NCBI GenBank assembly: GCA_026710655.1
Contig: JAPOQN010000020.1
Location: forward strand, 1-64,000
Length of the DNA stretch: 64,000 bases
Source of the DNA: Chloroflexota bacterium
Lineage (GTDB): Bacteria > Chloroflexota > Dehalococcoidia > Tepidiformales > Tepidiformaceae
Direction of reading: 5' to 3'
Of this stretch, positions 40,801-47,977 are shown in pieces (the first letter of the stretch is position 1; every line of letters begins with the position of its first letter). The notes beneath the pieces are model-generated. The model saw only the letters and a program-made list of their open reading frames with translations, was not told the DNA's origin and made no database searches. The translations under genes were made by a program, and so were the position numbers.

Positions 40801-40905
40801 CAGCGGTTGGAATCACTGACATTGGAGGAGGTTGCCGCCGCCGCCCGGCGCTACCTGCCCGACGACCGCTACATCCACATCGTGCTGCTTCCGGAGGACG
40901 AATAA
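37888..40905 (+). CDS. M16-family zinc protease, lipoprotein (PqqL-like)
   Basis: The 1005-residue protein has a lipoprotein signal (lipobox LVAC, about residues 10-32), a Thr/Pro/Glu-rich linker of about 50 residues, and two tandem M16 halves. The active half shows the inverted zinc motif HFVEH (HxxEH) with the downstream ligand Glu in VELERGVVLEEW. The second half (about 590-1005) lacks the motif, as is normal, and has the R/Y-containing EELGGTYAIGVSA. It likely degrades peptides outside the membrane. An ATG three codons in (37897) has a better-spaced AGGA and may be the true start. Stands alone. Confidence 0.92.
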   Translation: MIGMHITLKSVGTLICLTLMVVVLVACGSDPETSPEASPTATTAVEQTPVSTPEPTPAATPTATPVPETPTATPEPTVTPAPEVIGPDGNLIFDPAVVRGTLSNGMAYYIRHNQEPRERAHLSLVVKAGSVLEEEEQRGLAHFVEHMAFNGTERFAKQEIIEYLESIGSSFGAHLNAYTSYDETVYFLEIPTDDPEILEKAFQILSDWAYAISFDPEEVELERGVVLEEWRLGQGFDSRWRDGIYQALFGSSRYSERSPIGLPEVIETAPVEQLRAYYERWYRPELMALVAVGDFDPDLIEAKITQYFAPPPEGEAQQERAAVAPPATLPAFEVPGHEEPRIDIFTDPEAPGTQLILVQKTPPDAGRDLSAFRRFVAQQLAFQMLNARLFERGQVADPPYLWTQGGQGGFVRPTDIVTFSVVTEQDGIEAGFAALLEELQRVRQHGFTASELAREKINLLSSVESRYKERDQRDSGLLVSEYRAHFLTGTPVPGAEAEWELYQQVLPQVSLEEVDALAESWSETRDTVLLVLRPEDPEASTDEVLSATMAAQLEGANALQVEAYEDDFDDLPLMAALPTPGTVTAEAQIESIDAVRWTLSNGITVIAKQTDFQNDEVLFTAFSAGGHSLASDEDHVSALYAADIASGSGVGLHDSVTLDKLLAGKRVSVAPYISALFEGLSGTASPEDLETLFQLITLYVTEPRFDEAYFSTYEARLRTNAEGRTADPDSVFFDKATSVLRQGHFRSRTLTLDLLAELDFERAQTVYADRFADFGDATFVFVGAFDWDELRDLTSRYLASLPSTGRAEEWVDHNIDPPPGVEEHVVRKGIEPRSQTILIYAGDAQWSREEALTVTVAGEILGTRLRERVREELGGTYAIGVSASINLLPDSEYLLYVLFGSDPARVEELTAEVEVEIAWLRDGGEQSYLDTVKEQFRTSREEQLRENSFWLGQIGDATQRGESLDVITGFDQRLESLTLEEVAAAARRYLPDDRYIHIVLLPEDE

Positions 40906-40999
40906 CCCGTCGCTTCGCCCTGCTGCCGTGGGCTGGCGGCTTGACCGGGCGTGCAGGGCGCTGGTAGGCATACGCCATCACCTTCGGGGAGGCAGACGG

Positions 41000-41320
41000 A
41001 TGGGCAAGTACCTGCTGCAAGCGAGCTACACACAGGACGGCCTCGCGGGCCTGGTCAACGAGGGGGGAACCGGTCGTAAGGCCGCCCTCGCCGAGACGAT
41101 CGAGGGCGCTGGTGGCTCCCTGGAGTCGCTCTACTACGCCTTCGGCAAGAACGACCTCTTCATTATCGCCGACCTGCCCGATGACGCGGCTGCCACCGCG
41201 GTTTCCCTGACCATCGGTTCGGCCGGCGCCCTCAGTGTCAGCGTTACCGTCCTGGTCACGCCCGAGACCGTGGACGAGGCCATCGCCCGCAACGTGCCCT
41301 ACCGACCGCCCGGGGCCTGA
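41000..41320 (+). CDS. GYD domain-containing protein
   Basis: The ATG at 41000 starts 106 residues with the compact GYD-family pattern: YLLQASYTQDGLAGLVNEGG, a helix AALAETIEGAGGSLESLYYAFG, then DLFIIADLPDDAAATAVSL and a final VTVLVTPETVDEAI. The fold is ferredoxin-like; members are small cytoplasmic proteins of unknown activity. It lies 128 bp upstream of the ammonium transporter gene on the same strand, and GYD proteins may be carried on the same transcript. Confidence 0.8.
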   Translation: MGKYLLQASYTQDGLAGLVNEGGTGRKAALAETIEGAGGSLESLYYAFGKNDLFIIADLPDDAAATAVSLTIGSAGALSVSVTVLVTPETVDEAIARNVPYRPPGA

Positions 41321-41447
41321 GCCGGGGCCCGGCGGCCCCAGACCGGGCCCTTCACGCCTCTGGCCGCGTGAGCGCCGTTACCTCAGGCGGCATTCGATTT
41401 CGTGTAGGCTCCCACACGCTTTAGAACGTACAGGGAAGGGCTATGCC

Positions 41448-42896
41448 ATGGTCGCGAAACTCCGTTCCTACCGGCTTCCCGCCACCATCCTCGCCTTCAC
41501 CGCCATAGGAGCGGCCGCTCTCTTCCTGGGCCGTCCCGCCATCGCGCAGGCGGCGGGAGTCGAGGGCGAGACCGAGTTCGTCCTCAACACCTTCGCCTTC
41601 CTCATCTGGGGCGCACTGGTGATGTGGATGTGCGCCGGATTCACGATGCTCGAGTCCGGCTCCGTGCGAACCAAGAACGCCTCCATGATCTGCCTCAAGA
41701 ACATCGGCCTCTACTCGATCGCGGGCCTCGCCTACTTCGTCATCGGCTACAACCTCATGTACGTCGATGTGGTCGGCGACTTCATCGGCTCGTTCAACCT
41801 CCTCTACGAGTCCTCCGAAGCCGAGCGCGCTCTCATCGACGGGAATGGCGACGCTGCCGCCGTCGTCGTCGAGGCCGTCGTCGAGAACGGCCACGCGACC
41901 ATGTCCGACTGGTTCTTCCAGATGGTCTTCGTCGCGACCGCCGCCTCCATCGTGTCGGGGGCGCTGGCTGAGCGGGTGAAGATGTGGCCCTTCTTCCTCT
42001 TCACCCTCATCCTCACCGCGGTTATCTACCCCATCGTGGGGGCGTGGACCTGGGGTGGCGGCTGGCTCGCCGACCTCGGCTTCCAGGACTTCGCCGGCTC
42101 CACCATCGTGCACGGCGTGGGGGGCTGGGCCGCCCTCGCCGGCATCCTCGTGGTGGGACCGCGCCTCGGCAAGTTCCGCGCCGATGGGTCCGTCAAGCCA
42201 ACCCCGCCCTCAAACATCCTCGTCGTCACCCTCGGCGTCTTCATCCTCTGGTTCGGCTGGTTCGGCTTCAACGGCGGCTCGCAACTCGCCCTTTCGAGCG
42301 CCTTCGATGCCGTCTCCATGAGCCATGTGCTGGTCAATACCAACCTCGCCGCCGCAGCTGGGGTCATGTCCGCCCTTGCCATCTCCCGCTTCGTGCTCAG
42401 GCGCATCGACCTGTTCGCCGGCCTCAACGGGGCCATCGCGGGGCTGGTGTCCATCACCGCCGGCCCCACGATGACCGACCACTGGTGGGCGATCGTCATC
42501 GGCGCCATCGGCGGCCTGATCTGCACCCTCGGCATCAGGCTCCTCGAGAGGCTCAAGCTCGATGACGTCGTCGGCGCCGTCCCCGCCCACCTCTTTGCCG
42601 GTATCTGGGGAACGCTGGCGGTGTGCATCGCAGCCGGCGGCGACTTCGGCGCCCAGATCGCCGGCGTGGCTGCGATTGGCGCTTTCGTGTTCACCGCCGC
42701 GTGGCTTGTCTGGAAGGGGCTGGCCCTCACGGTAAATGTGCGTGTTTCCTTCGAGGCGGAGCAGCTCGGCCAGGACACCGCCGAGCTCGGCATCGAGGCC
42801 TACCCCGAGTTCGTCCTCATGCCCGAGGAGTTCCCGGAGATGCCCGCCCCGCCTCCACCCCCGCCGGAGCCCGAGGAAGCTCCCGCAGAGGCGTAA
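41448..42896 (+). CDS. amt: Ammonium transporter (Amt family)
   Basis: The ATG at 41448 follows GGGAAGGG. The 482-residue protein has a cleavable-looking N-terminal segment and eleven membrane helices of the Amt/Mep/Rh family. Diagnostic segments are FTMLESGSVRTKNASMICLKN, WTWGGGWLADLGFQDFAGS, and the pore His residues in TIVHGVGGWAAL and VPAHLFAGIWGTL. The C-terminus has a Pro/Glu tail of about 35 residues after GIEAYPEF, longer than in AmtB. It moves ammonium into the cell; the usual GlnB/GlnK partner is not adjacent. Confidence 0.95.
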   Translation: MVAKLRSYRLPATILAFTAIGAAALFLGRPAIAQAAGVEGETEFVLNTFAFLIWGALVMWMCAGFTMLESGSVRTKNASMICLKNIGLYSIAGLAYFVIGYNLMYVDVVGDFIGSFNLLYESSEAERALIDGNGDAAAVVVEAVVENGHATMSDWFFQMVFVATAASIVSGALAERVKMWPFFLFTLILTAVIYPIVGAWTWGGGWLADLGFQDFAGSTIVHGVGGWAALAGILVVGPRLGKFRADGSVKPTPPSNILVVTLGVFILWFGWFGFNGGSQLALSSAFDAVSMSHVLVNTNLAAAAGVMSALAISRFVLRRIDLFAGLNGAIAGLVSITAGPTMTDHWWAIVIGAIGGLICTLGIRLLERLKLDDVVGAVPAHLFAGIWGTLAVCIAAGGDFGAQIAGVAAIGAFVFTAAWLVWKGLALTVNVRVSFEAEQLGQDTAELGIEAYPEFVLMPEEFPEMPAPPPPPPEPEEAPAEA

Positions 42897-42924
42897 CGTC
42901 CACGCGTGCGACACTGTTTGCACC

Positions 42925-43155
42925 ATGCCGAAGACGATCAACATCCGGAACGTTCCCGACGAGGTGCATCGGGAGGCGAAGGTGAGAGCCGCCCGCGCAC
43001 GGATGAGCCTTTCCGCCTATGTGTTGCGGGAGCTGGAGCGGTCGCTTGAGTCGCCCCCGGTGGAAGAACTCCTGGCCCGTCTCCGGGAACAGGCGCCTGT
43101 CAGGCCCTCGGAGTCCCCGGCTGAGATAATTCGCGCGCAGCGAGATGCTGGATAG
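42925..43155 (+). CDS. FitA-like ribbon-helix-helix antitoxin, orphan
   Basis: A 76-residue protein with NIRNVPDEVHREAKVRAARARMSLSAY, the ribbon-helix-helix domain of FitA/VapB antitoxins (first 40 residues), and a C-terminal toxin-neutralising tail (PVEELLARLREQAP...AEIIRAQRD). Normally a PIN-domain toxin (VapC/FitB) starts within a few bases of the stop. Here the next 113 bp hold no such gene; one frame begins with IVDTG, faintly like a PIN start, but ends after about 30 codons. So this is an orphan antitoxin or half of a decayed pair. Confidence 0.75.
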   Translation: MPKTINIRNVPDEVHREAKVRAARARMSLSAYVLRELERSLESPPVEELLARLREQAPVRPSESPAEIIRAQRDAG

Positions 43156-43269
43156 TCGACACTGGTGGTTGCCGCAGGTCTCCACCCGGTCAGGCCGCTT
43201 ACACCCGCTCTGCCGGACGTTGTCCGCCAGCCGTGTAGCATTGACGCGTCAGGGAGGCGCTAGACACTA

Positions 43270-43926
43270 ATGCTGAGATTCGCCGAAGAGATCATCCTAC
43301 TTCTGCTCCGTGACGAGGACGGGACCTTCGTCCATGCGCCCAACTGGTCCGTGGACCGCGCCCTCGCCGGCGCCGTGCTGATGGACCTGGCCCTCGAGAA
43401 CCGCATCGACACCGATCTCGAGAACCTCGTCCTGGTCGACTCTACCCCTATCGGCGACAGCCTCCTCGACCCCACCCTCGCCGAAATCGCCAGCGATGAG
43501 ACGCGCGATCCCCGCTACTGGGTCGAGAAGGTAGCCCAGCGCGCCCCCGAACTCCGCGAGGAGGCCCTCCGCCGCCTCGTCGAGGGCGGCATCCTTGAGC
43601 GCAACGACGACCGCTTCCTCTGGGTCTTCCGCTCCCGCCGCTACCCCATGGTTGATGGCAAGGCCGAGCGCGAAGTGAAGCTCCGCATCATGGGCATCCT
43701 CTTCAGCGAGGAGATCCCGGACCCGCGCGACGTCGTCATCATCTGCCTCGTCGACGCCTGCCGGATCTTCCGCGAGCTGCTCTCCAAGCGGGAGCTGGAT
43801 CAGGTCACGCCCCGCATCGAGCAGGTGCGCAAGCTCGACCTCATCGGTCAGGCCATGTCCCAGGCCATCCGCGACATCGAGGTCTGGATCACCACCGCCC
43901 AGATCGAAGGGCGGATGCTCTACTAG
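43270..43926 (+). CDS. GPP34 (GOLPH3/VPS74-like) domain protein
   Basis: The 218-residue soluble protein matches the GPP34 family throughout: EEIILLLLRDEDGTF at the start, SVDRALAGAVLMDLALENRIDTD, ALRRLVEGGILERNDDRFLWVF and the late DPRDVVIICLVDACRIF. In eukaryotes GOLPH3 binds phosphatidylinositol 4-phosphate at the Golgi; bacterial members, common in Actinobacteria, have no settled function. The ATG at 43270 lacks a strong Shine-Dalgarno sequence. Single gene followed 35 bp later by a methyltransferase gene. Confidence 0.85.
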   Translation: MLRFAEEIILLLLRDEDGTFVHAPNWSVDRALAGAVLMDLALENRIDTDLENLVLVDSTPIGDSLLDPTLAEIASDETRDPRYWVEKVAQRAPELREEALRRLVEGGILERNDDRFLWVFRSRRYPMVDGKAEREVKLRIMGILFSEEIPDPRDVVIICLVDACRIFRELLSKRELDQVTPRIEQVRKLDLIGQAMSQAIRDIEVWITTAQIEGRMLY

Positions 43927-43961
43927 CCAGGGGGCCGCGCACGACACCCTCCCGGGAAGAC

Positions 43962-44705
43962 TTGATTGAGCACTGGCTGCTGGAAGAGCAGCAGCCTTTC
44001 TCTGGCTGGGACTTCTCCTACCTCGATGGCCGCATGGACGAGGGTCGCGAGCCCTGGTCGTACCTCGACCGCGCCGCCGAGCTCATGGGGCGCGCATCGT
44101 CCGTGCTCGACATGGACACGGGCGGCGGCGAGAAGCTCCTGAGCCTGCGCGACCACTGGCCCGCGAAGGTGGTCGCCACGGAGGGCTACCCACCGAACGT
44201 CGAGCTGGCCACCGAGCGACTGTCAGCCTCGGGGGCCAGGGTCGTCAGGGCCGAGCTCTCCGATACAGCTCCGATGCCCTTCGCCGCTGGCGAATTCGAC
44301 CTGGTCCTCAACCGGCATGCCGCCTTCAACCCCAGCGAGGTTGGCCGCGTCCTCTCGCCGGGTGGGGTCTTCCTCACGCAGCAGGTGCATGGCATGTGGG
44401 CCTGGGACCTGCTGGACGCGTTCGGAGCGAAGCCACAGTGGCCAGACGCGACGGCGGAAAAGTACGCGCCGCTGCTGGAGGCCGCCGGCCTGACGGTCGT
44501 GACCCTTGAGGAGTGGGAAGGGCGCCTGGTGTTCAGCGACGTGGGCGCGATCGTCTACTACCTGAAGGCCACCCCCTGGGAAGTCCCCGGCTTCTCGGTG
44601 AAGACCCATCTCCGCTACCTGCTCGCCCTCCAGGAGCGTGTGGAAGCGGGTGGCGAGCTGGCGTTCTATGCGGCGAAGTACCTCATCGAGGCGACGAAGC
44701 CGTAG
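43962..44705 (+). CDS. Class I SAM-dependent methyltransferase
   Basis: From a TTG start with GGGAAG upstream, 247 residues are encoded. The SAM motif I reads VLDMDTGGGEKLLSL, strand 2 ends in ATEGYPPN, and EFDLVLNRHAAFNP gives the post-I region; these fit the Methyltransf_11 fold. C-terminal helices include HLRYLLALQERV. The N-terminal LLEEQQPFSGWDFSYLDGRM is typical of a subfamily of unknown target found in Firmicutes and Chloroflexota. The 3' end overlaps the convergent deoxyribosyltransferase gene by 23 bp. Confidence 0.8.
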   Translation: MIEHWLLEEQQPFSGWDFSYLDGRMDEGREPWSYLDRAAELMGRASSVLDMDTGGGEKLLSLRDHWPAKVVATEGYPPNVELATERLSASGARVVRAELSDTAPMPFAAGEFDLVLNRHAAFNPSEVGRVLSPGGVFLTQQVHGMWAWDLLDAFGAKPQWPDATAEKYAPLLEAAGLTVVTLEEWEGRLVFSDVGAIVYYLKATPWEVPGFSVKTHLRYLLALQERVEAGGELAFYAAKYLIEATKP

Positions 44706-45195
44706 GCCTGTCGCCCTGGCTGCGCGCCCAGCGCGCGAGCGCTTTGGCGGGGTCCGCCAGCTCCGCGACCGACTCGTACCAGGAGTCGCGCCACCCCTCT
44801 CGCGGCAGCCCCGTGAACAGCATCAGGTTGAGCGGGTAGTTCTCGCTGTCCGTTGCCCGGCGGAAGTCATCCCGGAACAGGAACGTCGGCTTCCCCAGCG
44901 CAATCGCCATCCCCAGTTCGACCATCACGCCCTCGTCCGGCGGCACCCCGTTCACGACCGCGAAGATGCCATCCGACTCGCGGACATCCCGGAAGTCCGC
45001 CTGCCCGATGCGCCACGCCCAGTCCTGCTCCGCCCGGTCGACCTGGTTGTTCCGCGCGAACGGCTCCCACACCTCCAGCCCTAGCCCCTCCAGCGCCGCC
45101 ACAAGCTGCGGCAGCAGCAACGTCTTCTGCTGCTCCGAAAACCCGTACGGACTCGCCAGGTAGATGGTCTTGGGGCGCCGTTCGGGGGTCGTCAT
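44683..45195 (-). CDS. Nucleoside 2-deoxyribosyltransferase-family protein
   Basis: The 170-residue protein has the family signature TIYLASPYGFSE at the N-terminus and DEGVMVELGMAIALGKPTF with the catalytic Glu at about residue 92; the nucleotide-binding loop is RESDGIFAVVNG. These enzymes swap bases between deoxynucleosides or hydrolyse the glycosidic bond in purine/pyrimidine salvage. The length fits single-domain members. Not linked to other nucleotide genes here. Confidence 0.82.
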   Translation of the reverse strand: MTTPERRPKTIYLASPYGFSEQQKTLLLPQLVAALEGLGLEVWEPFARNNQVDRAEQDWAWRIGQADFRDVRESDGIFAVVNGVPPDEGVMVELGMAIALGKPTFLFRDDFRRATDSENYPLNLMLFTGLPREGWRDSWYESVAELADPAKALARWARSQGDRPTASSPR

Positions 45196-45584
45196 CGCGG
45201 TCGCCAGTATAGGCGTCGACCACTGAGCCCTTGTGTCCCCCTGCTACCGTGCCCCCATGCGCGCCGGGACAGGTTCCTGAACCCGGAACGGTAGGAAATG
45301 GGGGGCGCCAGCCCGCTGTCCCCACTGAGGCTCCTCGAAGCGCCTCCGAAGTCGAAACCACCCGGGGCGATGCCACCAAGACCCCACCCCAGTTCAGCGC
45401 TGCGGACTCCGGCAGCAGTGGAAACTCCCCGCCTCCCTGGGCCACCGGCCTCCTGGCGAGTCTCTTGGCGGCTCTAACAGAAACTCTCGTAACGCTCGGC
45501 GTCGTAGCCCTCCGCCGCCGCGCACGCCAAACCTGAGCGGCCGTCAGGCCGCCCAGGCGAAACGAACCTTGTTTCGGAAGACCC
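45196..45584. other. Stretch with one doubtful small gene
   Basis: A plus-strand frame from a TTG at 45231 to 45536 could encode 101 residues: a Pro/Ser-rich region, then one hydrophobic helix (about 25 residues) followed by RRRAR, like a C-terminal membrane anchor. It has no convincing Shine-Dalgarno sequence and no known relative. Nothing else is seen here. Confidence 0.35.
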
Positions 45585-46028
45585 CTAGACCGGGACCGCG
45601 ATCTTCGCGAACTCGCCGCTCAGGTCGGCCGGGCCGCGATAGAGTGCCTGGAACTCCCGCGTCTGGATGTACCACTGCCCGTCGATGCGCGTGTACGTAT
45701 CGACGTAGCAGATGGAGTTCATCGAACGCGAGCCATCGGCCATGTTCAGGAACTCGCCCATGTACCAGCGGCCCCGCGCCGTGTCGCCGGTCACGTCGTC
45801 GACGACGCCCGAGTACACGTGCATGTAGACGTTGGGGATGCTGCCCATGATCTGCGTCCAGAGCGGCACCATCACCTCGCGGCCCTTATGGACCTCGCCC
45901 ACGTTCCACTCGCCGTCCGGCGCCCACGTCTGGCCCCAAGCCTCCGCATCGAAGCGGTTGACCGCGTCGACGTAGCGCTCGGCCACCATGCGGATGGCGG
46001 TGTAGTCCTCAACTGTCGGTTTACCCAT
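45585..46028 (-). CDS. SnoaL-like (NTF2-fold) protein, copy 1
   Basis: The 147-residue protein has the NTF2/SnoaL_4 pattern: an N-terminal helix (IRMVAERYVDAVNRFDAEAW), WAPDGEWNV with the pocket Asp, then a curved sheet (YMHVYSGVVDDVTGDTARGRWY...YVDTYTRIDGQWYIQTREF). Members are dehydratases, isomerases or ring hydroxylase small subunits, or simply bind ligands. It is preceded 58 bp upstream by a similar gene (46087-46527), so the two arose by tandem duplication. The substrate is unknown. Confidence 0.82.
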   Translation of the reverse strand: MGKPTVEDYTAIRMVAERYVDAVNRFDAEAWGQTWAPDGEWNVGEVHKGREVMVPLWTQIMGSIPNVYMHVYSGVVDDVTGDTARGRWYMGEFLNMADGSRSMNSICYVDTYTRIDGQWYIQTREFQALYRGPADLSGEFAKIAVPV

Positions 46029-46086
46029 TGCGTTTTCTCCTGTTTCGTTTTGCCCTGTGCGCCCAGCGCCAGCGGACCGCTGATTG

Positions 46087-46527
46087 TTAGTGATGTTCCC
46101 AGGCCATGTAGGGGTAGAAGTTCCCGTGCAGGTCGTCGCCGCTGTAGAGCAGCTCGTGCGTCCGCTTCGCGAACCGCCACTCCCCGTCGACGCGCACGAG
46201 GTGATCCTCGTACACGGTCACGCCGGCCATGCGCGTGTCCTCGCCGATCTGCACGTCCTCCGTGTGGTACCAGCGCGCCGTGGCAGTGTCGCCATTCACG
46301 TTATCCACCACCCCCGAGTTCACGAGCATCACCACCGCCTGGATGTCGGACATGGCCCGTTCCCAGAACTGGGCCAGTTGCGCGCGTCCCCGTGGCGGGT
46401 TGTCGCCCCCGTATTCCCAAACGCCGTCCGGCGCCCACGTCTCGATCCACGCCTCCGCATCGCGGCGGTTGATGGCGTCGACGTAGCGCTCGCAGAGCTG
46501 GCGAATGGCCGAATACTCGTCCGGCAT
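46087..46527 (-). CDS. SnoaL-like (NTF2-fold) protein, copy 2
   Basis: A 146-residue relative of the gene at 45585-46028, with the same order of landmarks: IRQLCERYVDAINRRDAEAW, WAPDGVWEYGG, VVMLVNSGVVDNVNGDTATARWY and YEDHLVRVDGEWRFAKRTH. The two proteins agree in the helix RYVDA-N-R-DAEAW and in SGVVD-V-GDTA. It is the upstream member of the tandem pair on the minus strand. A common pathway with other nearby small enzymes cannot be shown. Confidence 0.82.
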   Translation of the reverse strand: MPDEYSAIRQLCERYVDAINRRDAEAWIETWAPDGVWEYGGDNPPRGRAQLAQFWERAMSDIQAVVMLVNSGVVDNVNGDTATARWYHTEDVQIGEDTRMAGVTVYEDHLVRVDGEWRFAKRTHELLYSGDDLHGNFYPYMAWEHH

Positions 46528-46577
46528 GGGACGCGCAATGCTACAGGGTTCGAGCCAGCGTCGGGAGTGCGGCGGCG

Positions 46578-47060
46578 TCAGTCCCCGGCGTGCTCGGGGA
46601 ACGCTTCCGACGCCCCCTCGCGCAGTTCCTCGTCCGAGATGGGCTCGACCGCCGAGATGATCGACCAGTGATGCCCGAAGGGGTCACGCAGGCGCCCGTA
46701 CAGCGCCCCCCAGAACTGTCGCTCCAGCGGCATTGTCACCTCAGCCCCCGCCGCCACCGCCCGCTCCCACAGCGCCTCCGGCTCGTCCACAGACAGGTGG
46801 AGGGTGACCGGACTCCCGCCCAGCGCTTCCGGCGTCGAGCCCTCCGTCGGGCTCTCCGGGAAGTCGTCCGAGAGCATGATCAACCCGCCGTTCAACGCCA
46901 CCTCCGCGTGCATGACCTTCTGGCCATCGGGCGTCAGCGCCCGCTCGATCTCCTCCGCTTCGAACGCCTCCACGTAGAACGCGATCGCCCCTGCCGCGTC
47001 GCTCACGGTCAGGTAGGGCGTCAGGGGCGGGTAGGGACGGGACTCGGCGTCAGCGGACAT
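46578..47060 (-). CDS. VOC (glyoxalase/PhnB-like) family protein
   Basis: The ATG at 47060 with GGAGG upstream gives 160 residues. The fold is the PhnB-type paired beta-alpha-beta-beta-beta module: TPYLTVSDAAGAIAFYVEAF, KVMHAEVALNGGLIMLSDDF, then VTLHLSVDEPEALWERAVAAGAEV and YGRLRDPFGHHWSII. Metal-ligand positions (His in MHAEV, Glu) are partly retained. Activity unknown. It is divergent from the DinB-like gene across 95 bp. Confidence 0.85.
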   Translation of the reverse strand: MSADAESRPYPPLTPYLTVSDAAGAIAFYVEAFEAEEIERALTPDGQKVMHAEVALNGGLIMLSDDFPESPTEGSTPEALGGSPVTLHLSVDEPEALWERAVAAGAEVTMPLERQFWGALYGRLRDPFGHHWSIISAVEPISDEELREGASEAFPEHAGD

Positions 47061-47155
47061 GGACGTGCCTCCGGCGGGCAGTCTAGCGGCGGCACTTGGA
47101 CAGTGCCGCCGCCAGCGGGCACGATCGGGCCATCCACTCTCGCGAGGCGCCAACC

Positions 47156-47686
47156 ATGAGCACCACCCCACTCGAAATCCTCCGCTCCGGACTCACCTCC
47201 ATGCACGGCCTGCTCAACCAGGCCGTCGGCGACATGACCCTCGAACAGCTCAACTACCGCCCCGCCGAGGGCGGCCTCAGCCCCTTTTTCAGCCTCTGGC
47301 ACTACGTCCGCACCGAGGACAACATCGTCAACTTCATCGCCCAGAGCAGACCCACCGTCTGGCTCGAGGGCGGCTACGACCAGCGCTTCGGCCTGCACCG
47401 CACCTCCCAGGGCACCGGCATGCCCGAGGAAGAGGCCAAGGCCATGCTCCTTAACGACCTCGAAGGCTGGCGCGAGTACCAGCCCGCCGTCTGGCAGGCC
47501 ACCGACGACTACCTCGCCGAGATGTCACCCGACGAGTTCGACACGCGCACCGTCACTATCAAGCCCCTCGGGGAGATGTCGCTCTGGCAGGGCCTGAACG
47601 GCGTCTGCCTGAGCCACGGCTATCGCCACGCCGGCGAGATCGAGTACGCGCGCGGTATCCTCGGCCTCGGCGGCCTCACCATCTAG
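47156..47686 (+). CDS. DinB-family four-helix metal-binding protein
   Basis: The 176-residue protein is a DinB/YfiT-like four-helix bundle. His residues of the metal site lie in FSLWHYVRTEDN and near the C-terminus in LSHGYRHAGEIEYARGIL, spaced as in the family. Such proteins are thiol-dependent S-transferases using bacillithiol or mycothiol, or act as metal hydrolases; a link with the bacilliredoxin-like gene at 21706-22038 is possible but speculative. ATG start at 47156. Confidence 0.8.
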   Translation: MSTTPLEILRSGLTSMHGLLNQAVGDMTLEQLNYRPAEGGLSPFFSLWHYVRTEDNIVNFIAQSRPTVWLEGGYDQRFGLHRTSQGTGMPEEEAKAMLLNDLEGWREYQPAVWQATDDYLAEMSPDEFDTRTVTIKPLGEMSLWQGLNGVCLSHGYRHAGEIEYARGILGLGGLTI

Positions 47687-47710
47687 CCGGTTCCTGGCCG
47701 GAACCGGTCC

Positions 47711-47977
47711 CTACTCCTCGTCCTCGTCCTCGTCCTCGTCCTTGCCCCGTGACTCCAGCACGGCGATACGCCGGTCGAGGCTGCGCAGCGAGTAGCGGAT
47801 GATCGCCATGGTCACGAAGAAGTCGAACCACAGCATCACCGCGCCCACGATGATGAAGGCGTCCTTGACGATCTGGTGGTTCACCAGCAGGGCCGCGAGG
47901 ATGAAGGCGATGCCCACTCCTGAGAGGAGCGAGGGCACCACGATGAGTGCCCCGCCTACCGTCCGCCGGACCGTCAT
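47711..47977 (-). CDS. Small two-span membrane protein with acidic tail
   Basis: The 88-residue protein has two hydrophobic helices (residues about 8-30 and 40-62), a basic loop (RYSLRSLDRRIAVL) and a tail of alternating Asp and Glu. Its ATG overlaps the stop of the DUF885 gene by 4 bp, so it is translated after that gene, third in the nitroreductase-DUF885 operon. No family is recognised. The acidic tail is encoded by a repeated GACGAG-like sequence that could vary in length. Confidence 0.65.
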   Translation of the reverse strand: MTVRRTVGGALIVVPSLLSGVGIAFILAALLVNHQIVKDAFIIVGAVMLWFDFFVTMAIIRYSLRSLDRRIAVLESRGKDEDEDEDEE

